DNA of 64,000 nucleotides from Psychromonas sp. 14N.309.X.WAT.B.A12. GTDB taxonomy: Bacteria; Pseudomonadota; Gammaproteobacteria; Enterobacterales; Psychromonadaceae. The notes under the pieces were generated by a model, which was not told the DNA's origin, searched no databases, and saw only the letters and a list, made by a program, of their open reading frames with translations. Each line of letters starts with the position of its first letter. Position 1 is the stretch's first letter. The stretch spans positions 336,055 through 400,054 of the forward strand of contig NZ_JAPNXS010000002.1 of assembly GCF_030397575.1 (NCBI RefSeq), read 5' to 3'. Shown piece after piece: positions 34,729 to 43,476 of the stretch. The position numbers and the translations under genes are program-made.

Positions 34729-35203
34729 ATAAAACCCCTCATCTAAAATCCATAAAGAATAATAAGGACTGACAATAAATAGTTCGTCTTATAAGTGTAG
34801 CTGAGAGCGTTACTTAATATGATGAAATTAAAGAAAAACTCTAAAATCTCCAGCTAAAATAGCATATTGGTGAATTATTTATCAATAAACATATCACTAT
34901 TGAATAAAAATAGCTGTTATTAACTCTTAACTTAATACGTTGAGTAGATTAATACTGTTAAGTAGTATCCAAAAAACATTATACCTGTTAATTATTTAAG
35001 CGCTCTTTACATCGAACTATTCAAAAAGTGATTAAAAAAAGAATTCACAAGCTACCCTTTAAACAATGAATAGCGGCCTTTAAAAACCAAGTAATCAGGA
35101 TTTATCCTCCTAAAAGATATCATAATCCAATGATTTAATGTCAATTTTTTATGACTGTGTTATTTTAAACCTTAATATAATTAATAACTTGCAGGATATA
35201 CCT
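34729..35203. other. Gene-free AT-rich intergenic region
   Basis: 475 bp between divergent genes with no coding frame or clear terminator; presumably promoters for both. No RNA motif recognised. Confidence 0.5.
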
Positions 35204-36517
35204 ATGAAAATTCTGATGTGGATTGGGATCGTATTTTTAATCATATTTGTAATTTATGCGTTAGTAGCTGCTATTTTTGCTTTTTACGTTAGCAGCCCTA
35301 GCACGCATAATGCTAGTGCTGTAGATAATAGCAAGAGCAATCAATATTACTTCCAAGACGGTCAAGTTGTGTATGTAAGGAATGGCAATTTTTTCCAAAT
35401 AGGCGAAGTAAAAATTGAAGGAGCAGACCCAAGCACCTTTAAAGCCATAGATAACTCATATGCAAAAGACAGTGAGCACCTCTATTACGATGGGAAGCCT
35501 CTTGTTGGAGTAAAACCAGAGCCGATAGTAAAAGTAAAATCAGGGTTAAACACAAGTAGCGTCGATTCAGGCTACCTGATTAGTGGAGGAAAAGTATTAT
35601 GTCATGGAGAAGTCATTACAGGAGCTGATTTGGACAGTTTCACTTACCTTCATGGTTTGTATAGCATGGATAAACATTACCTTTACTATTACAAAGATAT
35701 CAAAATGCCACTCAAAGCAATGCCTTCTGCAATCAATAAAGCTAATGAGCAATACATTAAGCATGGTGAGCAAATTCTTTACCATGGAGAAGTCATTAGC
35801 GAAAATGCCAATAGCTTTGAAATAATTAATGATGAATATGCAACAGATTCACTCCGTGTTTATGCTAATGGAGAGAGAATAGAAGGCATGGTACCAGAAG
35901 GTTTTACTGTTATTTCGCCTTATTATAGAAAAGATAAAAACCAAGCTTATTATTTTAACACGCCTATTCCAGAGAGTGACCCTAATACGTTTAAAGTATT
36001 AAATGACGCCATCTCAAAAGATCAAAAACATCTTTATTATAATGGCTATATTATTAACAATAGAAAAGCATCCGATGTGGGCCGTTCTGAAGCTAATCAA
36101 CTTCAAAAAAACTGGGAGTGGAGAGCTCTTCATCTAACCTCGACAACGGTTATCATGGTGCCTAGTGAAGAAGTTAGAGACATCACCTACGAGTTCTATG
36201 CGTATAATGATGAAGTCTACACCAGAAATAATAAGCTAGAGGGGATTAAACCTAGTGATGTAGTCGTACTTAATCCTGATCAAAAAACATTTACTAGAAT
36301 AGGTAATCGAATCTTTTATTATAACGAACCTATTAGTGGAGCAGACCCAGATACCTTTAGCGTGATTTCAGATCGTTTCTCAAAAGATGCAAATCATGTG
36401 TACTGGAGTGAACACAAAGTCGTAGGTATAACGCCTTCAAACTTTGAGTATCAAGACAACTTATATGCAGATGAAAATGAAGCAGGTGAATACAGATTAA
36501 AAGTATCTGACTATTAA
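35204..36517 (+). CDS. DKNYY-repeat protein, membrane-anchored
   Basis: 437 aa from ATG 35204 (GCAGGATATACCT upstream); a 22-codon longer frame lacks a ribosome site. One N-terminal TM (residues 5-30, MWIGIVFLIIFVIYALVAAIF) and then a repeated unit of about 50 residues whose core is x(K/T)DxxxxYYxGxxI: YAKDSEHLYYDGKPL, YSMDKHYLYYYKDI, YATDSLRVYANGERI, YYRKDKNQAYYFNTPI, ISKDQKHLYYNGYII, FSKDANHVYWSEHKV. Such DKNYY proteins sit on the outer face; role unknown. Lone gene. Confidence 0.8.
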   Translation: MKILMWIGIVFLIIFVIYALVAAIFAFYVSSPSTHNASAVDNSKSNQYYFQDGQVVYVRNGNFFQIGEVKIEGADPSTFKAIDNSYAKDSEHLYYDGKPLVGVKPEPIVKVKSGLNTSSVDSGYLISGGKVLCHGEVITGADLDSFTYLHGLYSMDKHYLYYYKDIKMPLKAMPSAINKANEQYIKHGEQILYHGEVISENANSFEIINDEYATDSLRVYANGERIEGMVPEGFTVISPYYRKDKNQAYYFNTPIPESDPNTFKVLNDAISKDQKHLYYNGYIINNRKASDVGRSEANQLQKNWEWRALHLTSTTVIMVPSEEVRDITYEFYAYNDEVYTRNNKLEGIKPSDVVVLNPDQKTFTRIGNRIFYYNEPISGADPDTFSVISDRFSKDANHVYWSEHKVVGITPSNFEYQDNLYADENEAGEYRLKVSDY

Positions 36518-36547
36518 TAGAGATAATAACCACTAGCACCAACAACT

Positions 36548-36584
36548 GAACCTTAACTTGTTAAGTAATCAAGTTAAGGTTCAG
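36548..36584. terminator. 14-bp perfect hairpin between convergent genes
   Basis: TGAACCTTAACTTG (36548-36561), 9-nt loop, CAAGTTAAGGTTCA (36571-36584). Lies between the DKNYY gene stop (36517) and the nitroreductase stop (36605). Little T-run on either side, so it could stop transcription weakly in both directions. Confidence 0.6.
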
Positions 36585-36604
36585 CACAACAAACCAGTAA
36601 AAGC

Positions 36605-37327
36605 CTAGCGCTTTGTAAGCCCTTTCTTATTTAGATATGGCAGGATATGAGGACGTGACTCTTTTGATAACTGTCCAGTCACTTGCTCTGACCAATTACT
36701 TTGCTTTTGATTACTCGTGCGGCTTGCATAATAGTCATGAATAACTTTATCATAATCTTTAATATCGTCCATATTCAGAGGCTTATATTGATTTTCATGC
36801 ATAATCACATGTGCAGGCAGACGTGGTTTAACCTCAGGATCTTGTGCAGGGTAACCTAGACACATACCGAACAGTACCGACGTATTCTGTGGTAACTCAA
36901 GCAACTCATCCACTAGCTCAACTTTGTTACGTAAACCACCAATATATACGCCACCTAACCCCAATGATTCAGCTGCTAATAAACAGTTTTGCGCCATAAT
37001 CCCACTGTCAACAGCACCAATAAGCGTTAGCTCGGTGAAGTCAGCTTGTACCTCAGGGTTAATTTCAGCATGACGTTGGTAATCAATACAAAACACTAAA
37101 AATTCCGTTGCATTTTCAACATACACTTGATTACCCGCGTATTCAGCTAACAGTTTTCGCTTGCTTTTGTCTGTCACTCTAATGATAGACACAACCTGTA
37201 GCATACTCGATGAAGAAGCCGCTAATCCAGCCTGAATAATCGTGTCCAGTTGCGCTTTTTCTATTGGCTGATCCGTATATTGGCGAATCGAACGGTGACT
37301 TAACATAGTCTCAATCGTTTTGTTCAT
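36605..37327 (-). CDS. nfsA: NfsA-family oxygen-insensitive NADPH nitroreductase
   Basis: 240 aa FMN flavoprotein. MLSHRSIRQYTDQPI start, SSSSMLQVVSIIRV, the FMN contact region GIMAQNCLLAAESLGLGGVYIGGLRNK, FGMCLGYPAQDPEVKPRLPA near 155-175. Reduces nitroaromatics and quinones by two-electron transfer with NADPH. Length and motifs match NfsA; flavin reductase Frp is a close alternative. Confidence 0.85.
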   Translation of the reverse strand: MNKTIETMLSHRSIRQYTDQPIEKAQLDTIIQAGLAASSSSMLQVVSIIRVTDKSKRKLLAEYAGNQVYVENATEFLVFCIDYQRHAEINPEVQADFTELTLIGAVDSGIMAQNCLLAAESLGLGGVYIGGLRNKVELVDELLELPQNTSVLFGMCLGYPAQDPEVKPRLPAHVIMHENQYKPLNMDDIKDYDKVIHDYYASRTSNQKQSNWSEQVTGQLSKESRPHILPYLNKKGLTKR

Positions 37328-37635
37328 AAATCGGTAATCCTTATCATTATAATTGTCGTTGTAAGGTGCGACACTATCTTAATGATATTTGTGAAGAGTT
37401 TGAAGTAAAGATGATCAATGTGACAGGAGAGCCTTATTTAACTGAACACTTTCAATTATTCACAACACACCAATACCAACACTTTTATTATACCTTATTC
37501 AGATAGCTTACTTTGATTTAGGCAGCTCCTCACTATATCCTTTACCACCTTTGATCAGGGCTAACAGCATAAGTAAAAACTTAATAGCCCCCAGTTCCAC
37601 ATAATAATAAAAATAAGTAATATAAGTGATAGCAA

Positions 37636-38538
37636 ATGATTCAGGCAATTATTCGATTTTTAGGGGTTCAAAGTAACGTTGTTAATTCAGAGAAAACCGT
37701 AGCAACAATAGGTGGAATGTTAGCTATTTTTTGTTGTTTTTATGCAACCGTTTACATTACTGGCGACGCTGGGTCAGTAGCTATCTTACCTTCCATGGGG
37801 GCTTCCGCTGTATTACTTTTTGCAGTGCCTCATGGTCAACTTTCTACACCTTGGGCCTTTTTAGGAGGGAATATTCTTTCCGCTATTATTGGGGTTACTT
37901 GTGCTACATTTATAGACCCTATGCTTATTGCTGCGCCAGTAGCCGTCGGATTATCTATTTTAGTCATGCATTTAACCCGCAGTTTACACCCACCAGGTGG
38001 TGCAACAGCTTTAGCAGCAGTGATCGGCGGCCCTACTATCCATGGCCTCGGTTATTGGTATGTGCTCACACCGACACTGATTAATTGCAGCATATTATTT
38101 ATTATCGCGATGATTTTTAATAACCTATTTCATTGGAGAAACTACCCACAAAGTTTCATGCGTTACCAAAGTGTTGGGTATCACCCCGATACGCGCCGTA
38201 TTAAGAAGCAACATATTCATCAAGCCATAAAGCGTTCAGATCTAGTGATTGATGCCAGTGACGAACAGATAAAACGCGTAGTTGATTTAGCCGATGCTAT
38301 TTATCATGAAGAGTTAATTAAGCAGTTTGTGCTCGAACTCGGGGCCTTCTATACCAATAGCAAACCAGGAAGACAGTGGTCAGTTCGCCAAGTAATTGAC
38401 CAGCGAGAACACCAAGATCCATCTCGTTATCTAGTGATATATCGCATTGCAGATGGTGACAGAAAAGGGTCAACGGAGAGTTGTACATTACAAGAATTTG
38501 CTGAATGGGCAAATGAAAAAATGCGCCCTAAAAGTTAG
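37636..38538 (+). CDS. HPP-family membrane protein with C-terminal cytoplasmic domain
   Basis: 300 aa. Residues 20-165 carry four TM helices and the HPP signature SLHPPGGATALAAVIGG (~115-131). The C-terminal 120 residues are soluble and charged (KRSDLVIDASDEQIKRVVDLADAIYHEELIKQF). HPP proteins include chloroplast nitrite transporters; bacterial substrate here is unknown. No nearby nitrogen genes. Lone gene. Confidence 0.82.
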   Translation: MIQAIIRFLGVQSNVVNSEKTVATIGGMLAIFCCFYATVYITGDAGSVAILPSMGASAVLLFAVPHGQLSTPWAFLGGNILSAIIGVTCATFIDPMLIAAPVAVGLSILVMHLTRSLHPPGGATALAAVIGGPTIHGLGYWYVLTPTLINCSILFIIAMIFNNLFHWRNYPQSFMRYQSVGYHPDTRRIKKQHIHQAIKRSDLVIDASDEQIKRVVDLADAIYHEELIKQFVLELGAFYTNSKPGRQWSVRQVIDQREHQDPSRYLVIYRIADGDRKGSTESCTLQEFAEWANEKMRPKS

Positions 38539-38605
38539 TTAATCAGGTTATAAAATTTGTGAAAATGATGTTCATTGAACATATGAATTAACGCGTTGAG
38601 TGATA

Positions 38606-38633
38606 AAAGGCCACCGCTAAATTGATGGCCTTT
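38606..38633. terminator. Hairpin terminator between HPP gene and small lysine-rich gene
   Basis: AAAGGCCA (38606-38613) with TGGCCTTT (38626-38633), 8-bp stem, 12-nt loop. TTTC follows on plus and TTTTATC on minus; likely shared by the two convergent genes. Confidence 0.65.
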
Positions 38634-38643
38634 CATCTAATAT

Positions 38644-38760
38644 CTATCTGCCTAAAAATCCAACTTTGGCTTTTTTAGCGACTTTTACTGCTTTTTTTTC
38701 TTTGGCTGTTAAAAGTGGTTTTTTCTTACCGTCTTTTTTACTGTCTTGGCCTTTACTCAC
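38644..38760 (-). CDS. 38-aa lysine-rich basic protein
   Basis: GTG start at 38760 with AGGAAAG 6-12 nt upstream; encodes MSKGQDSKKDGKKKPLLTAK... ending KAKVGFLGR. About 40% Lys. The pattern MSKGxDSKK...KPxxTxKEKKAxKxAKK recurs, as I remember it, in small unnamed proteins of marine gammaproteobacteria. The low-complexity base composition alone could mislead, but the start, ribosome site and terminator hairpin just beyond the stop all fit a real gene. Function unknown; nucleic-acid binding is possible. Confidence 0.6.
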   Translation of the reverse strand: MSKGQDSKKDGKKKPLLTAKEKKAVKVAKKAKVGFLGR

Positions 38761-38975
38761 GATGCTTTCCTTTCATTAAGATAAACAACTACTAACCTTT
38801 TGACATATGTTATTCAGGGTATTAAGTACCCAGCTAACAGCGAGATTATGTTCCCAACAATTAAAAATAGATAGCAATATTTCACCAAAAATGAAAAATA
38901 ATTTAACGCAGATGTAACCAGTCAATTCAAGCTAAAAAATCGACCGAAAACAGACTCAAACAGCGCTGTTAATCT

Positions 38976-39899
38976 CTAGAAAATTGAATCTTCCATTTTC
39001 GTGGTTAACAACTCCAAGACTTTCATTCCCATATATGAGTTACCTTTTTTATTTAATCGAGGGCTCCAGACAGCAACGGCATACTTACCAGGATGCAATG
39101 CAACAATCCCTCCACCAACGCCACTTTTTCCAGGCAAGCCCACTTTAAAAGCAAACTCCCCCGCTTCATCATAAAATCCACACGATTGCATCACGGCATT
39201 AATACGCCTAGCTTGACTAGGTGTTACAATCACTTCTCCCGTTGATAAATCAACGCCTCTCGTCACTAAAAACATAAATGAATGTGCTAATTCGCAGCAA
39301 TTCATCTCAATCGAACAAAGGTAAAAATATAAATCTAAGACTTCATCAACATCATTATGAATATTGCCAAAATCACGCATCAAATAAATGAGCGCTTTAT
39401 TTCTATCACTAGTGAGTTTTTCTGATTCAGCGACGGTTTCGTTGTATTGTAGACTTGGGTTATTAGCAATTTTTCTAATAAAATTTAATAGGTCTACTTT
39501 AGGGTTATCCAAATAACTCATCAACACATCGCAAATAACAATAGCGCCAGCATTAATAAAAGGATTACGAGGAATACCATTTTCAACTTCTAATTGTATT
39601 AAAGAGTTAAATGCAGTTCCTGATGGCTCTACCCCAACACGTGACCATAATTCACCACCAATAATACGCATCGCTAACGTTAGCGAAAACACTTTGGAAA
39701 TACTCTGTATTGAGAAACGCTCTTGACTATCACCTTGATAAAAATTGCCTTTATCAGCATGTACTAAATGGATCCCTAATTTATCAGGATCTATCTTAGC
39801 AAGCTCAGGAATATAAGAAGCAGCGACACCTTTATTTTCCAAGGGTTGTAATTCAATAAAGATATCGTTAAATACAGTTTTAAAGTTAATGTCTTTCAT
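38976..39899 (-). CDS. glsA: Glutaminase A
   Basis: 307 aa, the usual length. Hydrolyses glutamine to glutamate and ammonia. Serine-dependent lactamase-like fold: FSIQSISKVFSLTLAM with the SxxK catalytic pair (~61-66), RNPFINAGAIVI, KVGLPGKSGVGGGIVALHPGKYAVAVWSPRLNKKGNSY near the C-terminus, given here in parts. Single gene. Confidence 0.94.
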   Translation of the reverse strand: MKDINFKTVFNDIFIELQPLENKGVAASYIPELAKIDPDKLGIHLVHADKGNFYQGDSQERFSIQSISKVFSLTLAMRIIGGELWSRVGVEPSGTAFNSLIQLEVENGIPRNPFINAGAIVICDVLMSYLDNPKVDLLNFIRKIANNPSLQYNETVAESEKLTSDRNKALIYLMRDFGNIHNDVDEVLDLYFYLCSIEMNCCELAHSFMFLVTRGVDLSTGEVIVTPSQARRINAVMQSCGFYDEAGEFAFKVGLPGKSGVGGGIVALHPGKYAVAVWSPRLNKKGNSYMGMKVLELLTTKMEDSIF

Positions 39900-40383
39900 A
39901 GATTAATTAAATAATTGAGTCGTTAAGTGAATGATTGTATTGATTTTAGCTTATCACGCAGGCCCTGATATGCCAGAAAAAATATGCGCAGCTAACATTG
40001 TAGACGATGTATCTAATAAAACAGTTTTTTAGGCTTTAAATAAAGTTAACTTTAAATGATAAAAACAACTTTTTAAATCAAGCAAATGTTTTTCGAAAAT
40101 GACCTATTAAAGGTCAAAATGTATTGATACTTAAGAATATCAAATAACAAGGTCTAAAATTGCGTGACAGCGTCATAACAACTACCACTAACATTAAAAA
40201 TCTACATGGCTAAAAGATGAGTTGAAAGTATCAGATTTCAAAGTTGCTTGATGCTCGTGAACTTTATGCTTCAGCTAGATGTCGAAGACCTTTACTTCAA
40301 TGAAAAATCGCAAATCACTGTTATAGCAATAACCTAGTGACCACGCGACTACTTTTTATTTCTAGTTTTTATAAGGTCTTACA
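39900..40383. other. Intergenic region upstream of mrcB
   Basis: 484 bp with no gene. A short palindrome TGAC-AGC-GTCA lies at about 40165-40175. It presumably carries the promoters of glsA (leftward) and mrcB (rightward). Confidence 0.4.
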
Positions 40384-42654
40384 TTGGTTCATAAACAATC
40401 GACAACTCGTCAATACATTAGTAAAAAATGGGCTGCATTATTAATATTAGTAATCATCGCTAGCGGCATCCTCCTCTACTTAGACTCTCTCGTTAATTCG
40501 ACTTTTAAAGATAAACAGTGGTCAGTTGCATCAACTGTTTATGCTCGCCCTTTAGAAATATATGAAGGGTTACCACTTCCGTTGGCTGATTTACGTGAAG
40601 AAATGACCATGCTTGGCTATCGTTTTGTACAAGATGTTAAGCATCCCGGCGAGGCATTAATCAATGGTAATAACGTGACGATATTTATCCCTAAATTTCA
40701 GTTCAGTGATGAATTAGCACCAGCACAAAAAATAAAAATCACCTTAAATAATGGCTTTGTATCAAGCTTAAAAAGTAAAAATAACAAAGCATTAGTACGT
40801 TTACAGCCCTTGGTGATAGGAGGTATCTACCCTTCACACAACGAAGATAGAATATTAGTGCAACTGACCGACGTTCCTGATTCTTTACAATCAATGTTAG
40901 TTGCTGTTGAAGATAAGGATTTCTATGACCATTTCGGTATTTCACTTCGTGGTATTGCACGTGCAATGGTTACCAATATTAAAAAAGGTGGATTCTCACA
41001 GGGAGCCTCAACACTAACACAACAATTGATTAAAAATTATTACCTCACGCCCGAACGAACATTAATTCGTAAAGCACAAGAAGCGCTGATGGCAATATTA
41101 TTAGAATTACACGCAAGCAAAGCCGATATTTTAGAAGGATACATGAATGAAATATACCTCGGTCAAGATGGCCCGCGTGCCATTCATGGCTTTGGTTTAG
41201 CAAGTCAGTATTACTTCAAAAAAGACCTAATCGATTTATCCCTTTCACAACAAGCATTGTTAGTCGCATTAGTGCGTGGCGCGAGTTATTACAATCCATG
41301 GCGTAACCCTGAGCGTGCATTAAAACGCCGTAATTTAGTATTAGATATTGCCGTAAGAGAAAACCGCCTTGATCAAGACGTTGCTGAATTGGCTAAGCAA
41401 GCGCCACTAGAAGTTGGCGACCGAAATGCCAGTGGCCATAAACGTTACCCTGCTTATTTAGATCTGGTACGCAGACAATTACAGAATGACTATAAAGCAG
41501 AAGACTTAAGTTCAAATGGTTTATCTATTTTCACCCACTTTAACCCCTTGATTCAAGAAACCGCTGAATCTAGCTTGGTTAAAGCAATGACTAAACAGAA
41601 ACAATCAGATCCTGAGCATAAGCTACAAGGTGCCGTGATTGTAACGCAACCTAATACTGGCGCAGTTACAGCGACTGTAGGCGGTACCGATACCCAATAT
41701 GCAGGGTTTAACCGCGCCATTGATGCACGTCGGCAAATCGGTTCATTAATGAAACCCGCAGTGTATTTAACGGCACTAGAAAAAAGTGAAGAATATACCT
41801 TAGCGAGCTTAATAAGTGATTCGGCCTACGAACAAAAATTAGCGAACGGTGATACTTGGTCACCTAAAAATTACGATTTAAAAGATCACGGCGATGTGCT
41901 TTTATATAAAGCCTTAGCACATTCATATAATCAGGCAACGGCACGTTTAGGTAATGAGCTAGGCTTAGATAATATATTATCAACCATACAACGACTTGGC
42001 GTTGAGAGTGATATCCCAGCCGTACCATCGATTACATTAGGCGCAGCAGAATTGAGCCCGCTTGACGTTGCTCAAATGTATCAAACCATCTCCTCCGGTG
42101 GGTTTTATACGCCATTGTTAGCGATCAGCTCAGTTGTTGATGCGCATGGAGAATTACTCACCAGTTACCCGATTGATATTGAAAAACGCTTTAATTCGAG
42201 TGCCATTTATACCTTACGCCATGCTTTGCAAGCAGTGACCCACGAAGGCTCAGCTAAAGCACTAGAATGGTTATTACCGGACTTTGCAGTGGCAGGGAAA
42301 ACAGGAACAACCAATGACCTACGAGACAGTTGGTTTGCAGGTTTTTCAGAAGATATGCAAGCAGTCGTCTGGCTTGGCCGTGACGATAATAAAACAACGG
42401 GGTTAACTGGCTCAAGTGGCGCACTTCGTGTCTGGGCTGATATTTTTAAAGCGCGAGCTCATCAACCTTTACAAAATACTCCACCAAAAAATATCACTCT
42501 AAGTTGGGTTGATAGCGAAACAGGCGTCGGTAGCGAAGATAATTGTAACAATGCGATCCCTTTGCCTTTCGTGAGTGGCAGTGAACCAGAACAAGAAAAA
42601 CGGTGTAATGCAACGGATAAAGTCATCGATTGGTTCCGTAATTTAACCAATTAA
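40384..42654 (+). CDS. mrcB: Penicillin-binding protein 1b
   Basis: 756 aa, bifunctional peptidoglycan synthase. TTG start at 40384 with AAGG 8-11 nt upstream. Short cytoplasmic N-terminus, TM ~16-34, UB2H-like region (~55-145), GT51 glycosyltransferase (VAVEDKDFYDHFGIS, STLTQQLIKNYYLTPERT, EIYLGQDGPRAIHGFG), transpeptidase with GSLMKPAV (SxxK), SYNQAT (SxN) and KTGTTNDLRDSWF (KTG). All catalytic residues present. Shares an operon with the downstream TPR lipoprotein (13-bp gap). Confidence 0.94.
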   Translation: MVHKQSTTRQYISKKWAALLILVIIASGILLYLDSLVNSTFKDKQWSVASTVYARPLEIYEGLPLPLADLREEMTMLGYRFVQDVKHPGEALINGNNVTIFIPKFQFSDELAPAQKIKITLNNGFVSSLKSKNNKALVRLQPLVIGGIYPSHNEDRILVQLTDVPDSLQSMLVAVEDKDFYDHFGISLRGIARAMVTNIKKGGFSQGASTLTQQLIKNYYLTPERTLIRKAQEALMAILLELHASKADILEGYMNEIYLGQDGPRAIHGFGLASQYYFKKDLIDLSLSQQALLVALVRGASYYNPWRNPERALKRRNLVLDIAVRENRLDQDVAELAKQAPLEVGDRNASGHKRYPAYLDLVRRQLQNDYKAEDLSSNGLSIFTHFNPLIQETAESSLVKAMTKQKQSDPEHKLQGAVIVTQPNTGAVTATVGGTDTQYAGFNRAIDARRQIGSLMKPAVYLTALEKSEEYTLASLISDSAYEQKLANGDTWSPKNYDLKDHGDVLLYKALAHSYNQATARLGNELGLDNILSTIQRLGVESDIPAVPSITLGAAELSPLDVAQMYQTISSGGFYTPLLAISSVVDAHGELLTSYPIDIEKRFNSSAIYTLRHALQAVTHEGSAKALEWLLPDFAVAGKTGTTNDLRDSWFAGFSEDMQAVVWLGRDDNKTTGLTGSSGALRVWADIFKARAHQPLQNTPPKNITLSWVDSETGVGSEDNCNNAIPLPFVSGSEPEQEKRCNATDKVIDWFRNLTN

Positions 42655-42667
42655 AGGGAGAAAAATA

Positions 42668-43081
42668 ATGAATCATTACAAAATTGCTGTTGTTTGTTTA
42701 TCTAGTTTTTTATGGGCGTGTAGTACCAAACCGACGGTTACCGCACCAGTAACAGACCCGACAACACCAAGCTCAATCAATACATCAACAGGTAAGAGCG
42801 ATAATACAGTTAACAGAAGCTCTGCATTAAACTCATTATTAAGCCTTGCAGAGCAGCAAGAAAGCCAAGGTAACTTACAAGGTGCAACGAGGACGTTAGA
42901 GCGAGCAATCAGAATCTCTCCACGTACCCCTGAAGTTTATTTAAAGTTAGCAGAGTTAAATTACCGACAAGGTAAAAATGCACAGGCAGAATCATTCGCA
43001 GAAAAAGCACTTAGCTTTAACCCTAATGACATGATAACTGAGCAAGCTGAATTGTTATTAGAAAAGCTTAAACTCCGATAG
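42668..43081 (+). CDS. TPR lipoprotein, probable PBP1b activator (LpoP-like)
   Basis: 137 aa. Signal peptide with lipobox LWAC (Cys18), so outer-membrane lipidation is expected. A Thr/Ser/Pro-rich linker (residues 20-60) leads to tetratricopeptide repeats (~62-135: AEQQESQGNLQGATRTLERAIRISPRTPEVYLKLAELNYRQG, here in pieces). It follows mrcB by 13 bp with AAAGGGAG as ribosome site. In Pseudomonas the TPR lipoprotein LpoP beside ponB activates PBP1b; size, TPR content and position match, which is the basis of this proposal. Confidence 0.75.
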   Translation: MNHYKIAVVCLSSFLWACSTKPTVTAPVTDPTTPSSINTSTGKSDNTVNRSSALNSLLSLAEQQESQGNLQGATRTLERAIRISPRTPEVYLKLAELNYRQGKNAQAESFAEKALSFNPNDMITEQAELLLEKLKLR

Positions 43082-43097
43082 AAGAGGTGTCTCCTCT

Positions 43098-43184
43098 ACT
43101 GTAAGCAACTGTTAATTAATCATTATTTTGGTAAGTGGGTTAACCAACTAAGCTTATGACTGTTCACGTTATCCTCGATCTTTT
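43098..43184. repeat. Dispersed intergenic repeat, copy 1 (diverged)
   Basis: Contains CTGTAAGCAACTG, TTTTGGTAAGTGGGTTAACC, AAGCTTATG and TCGATCTTTTTTT in the same order as the copies at 46296, 47511 and 54841. A hairpin CCTCGATC/GATCGAGG caps it (43171-43198). Confidence 0.6.
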
Positions 43185-43305
43185 TTTAGTGATCGAGGGG
43201 AAGTGTTGTTATGCTGAATCGCTCATTTAAAAGTAAATAAAACCAACCTAAACTTGATGCACAAAGAGAGACAGATACACCAACTACCTCTTATAACATG
43301 GCAAC

Positions 43306-43333
43306 AAAAAAGGGAGAAAATAAGTTTTCTCCC
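43306..43333 (-). terminator. Intrinsic terminator after the cydABX-type operon
   Basis: GGGAGAAAA-TAAG-TTTTCTCCC (43312-43333), 9-bp perfect arms; on the minus strand TTTTTT follows. 36 bp past the small subunit stop. Confidence 0.88.
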
Positions 43334-43368
43334 TGCATTACAGACTTAACCTTCACAGCTTTTTACCA

Positions 43369-43476
43369 TTAAAGAATGACTGATTTAATCAACATAGCCA
43401 CAACAAATAACGCCAATACTCCAGCAAACCAAATACCAATAAACCAAGCGAGTTTTTTATATTTATTCAAAGCCAT
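43369..43476 (-). CDS. DUF2474-like small subunit of bd oxidase (CydX analogue)
   Basis: 35 aa: MALNKYKKLAWFIGIWFAG then VLALFVVAMLIKSVIL, one TM helix. The start overlaps the cydB stop by one base (TAATG). The KKLxWFxxxWxxxVLALxxVAMLI pattern is that of DUF2474, the small protein encoded after cioAB. By analogy with CydX it would stabilise the oxidase. Confidence 0.75.
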   Translation of the reverse strand: MALNKYKKLAWFIGIWFAGVLALFVVAMLIKSVIL

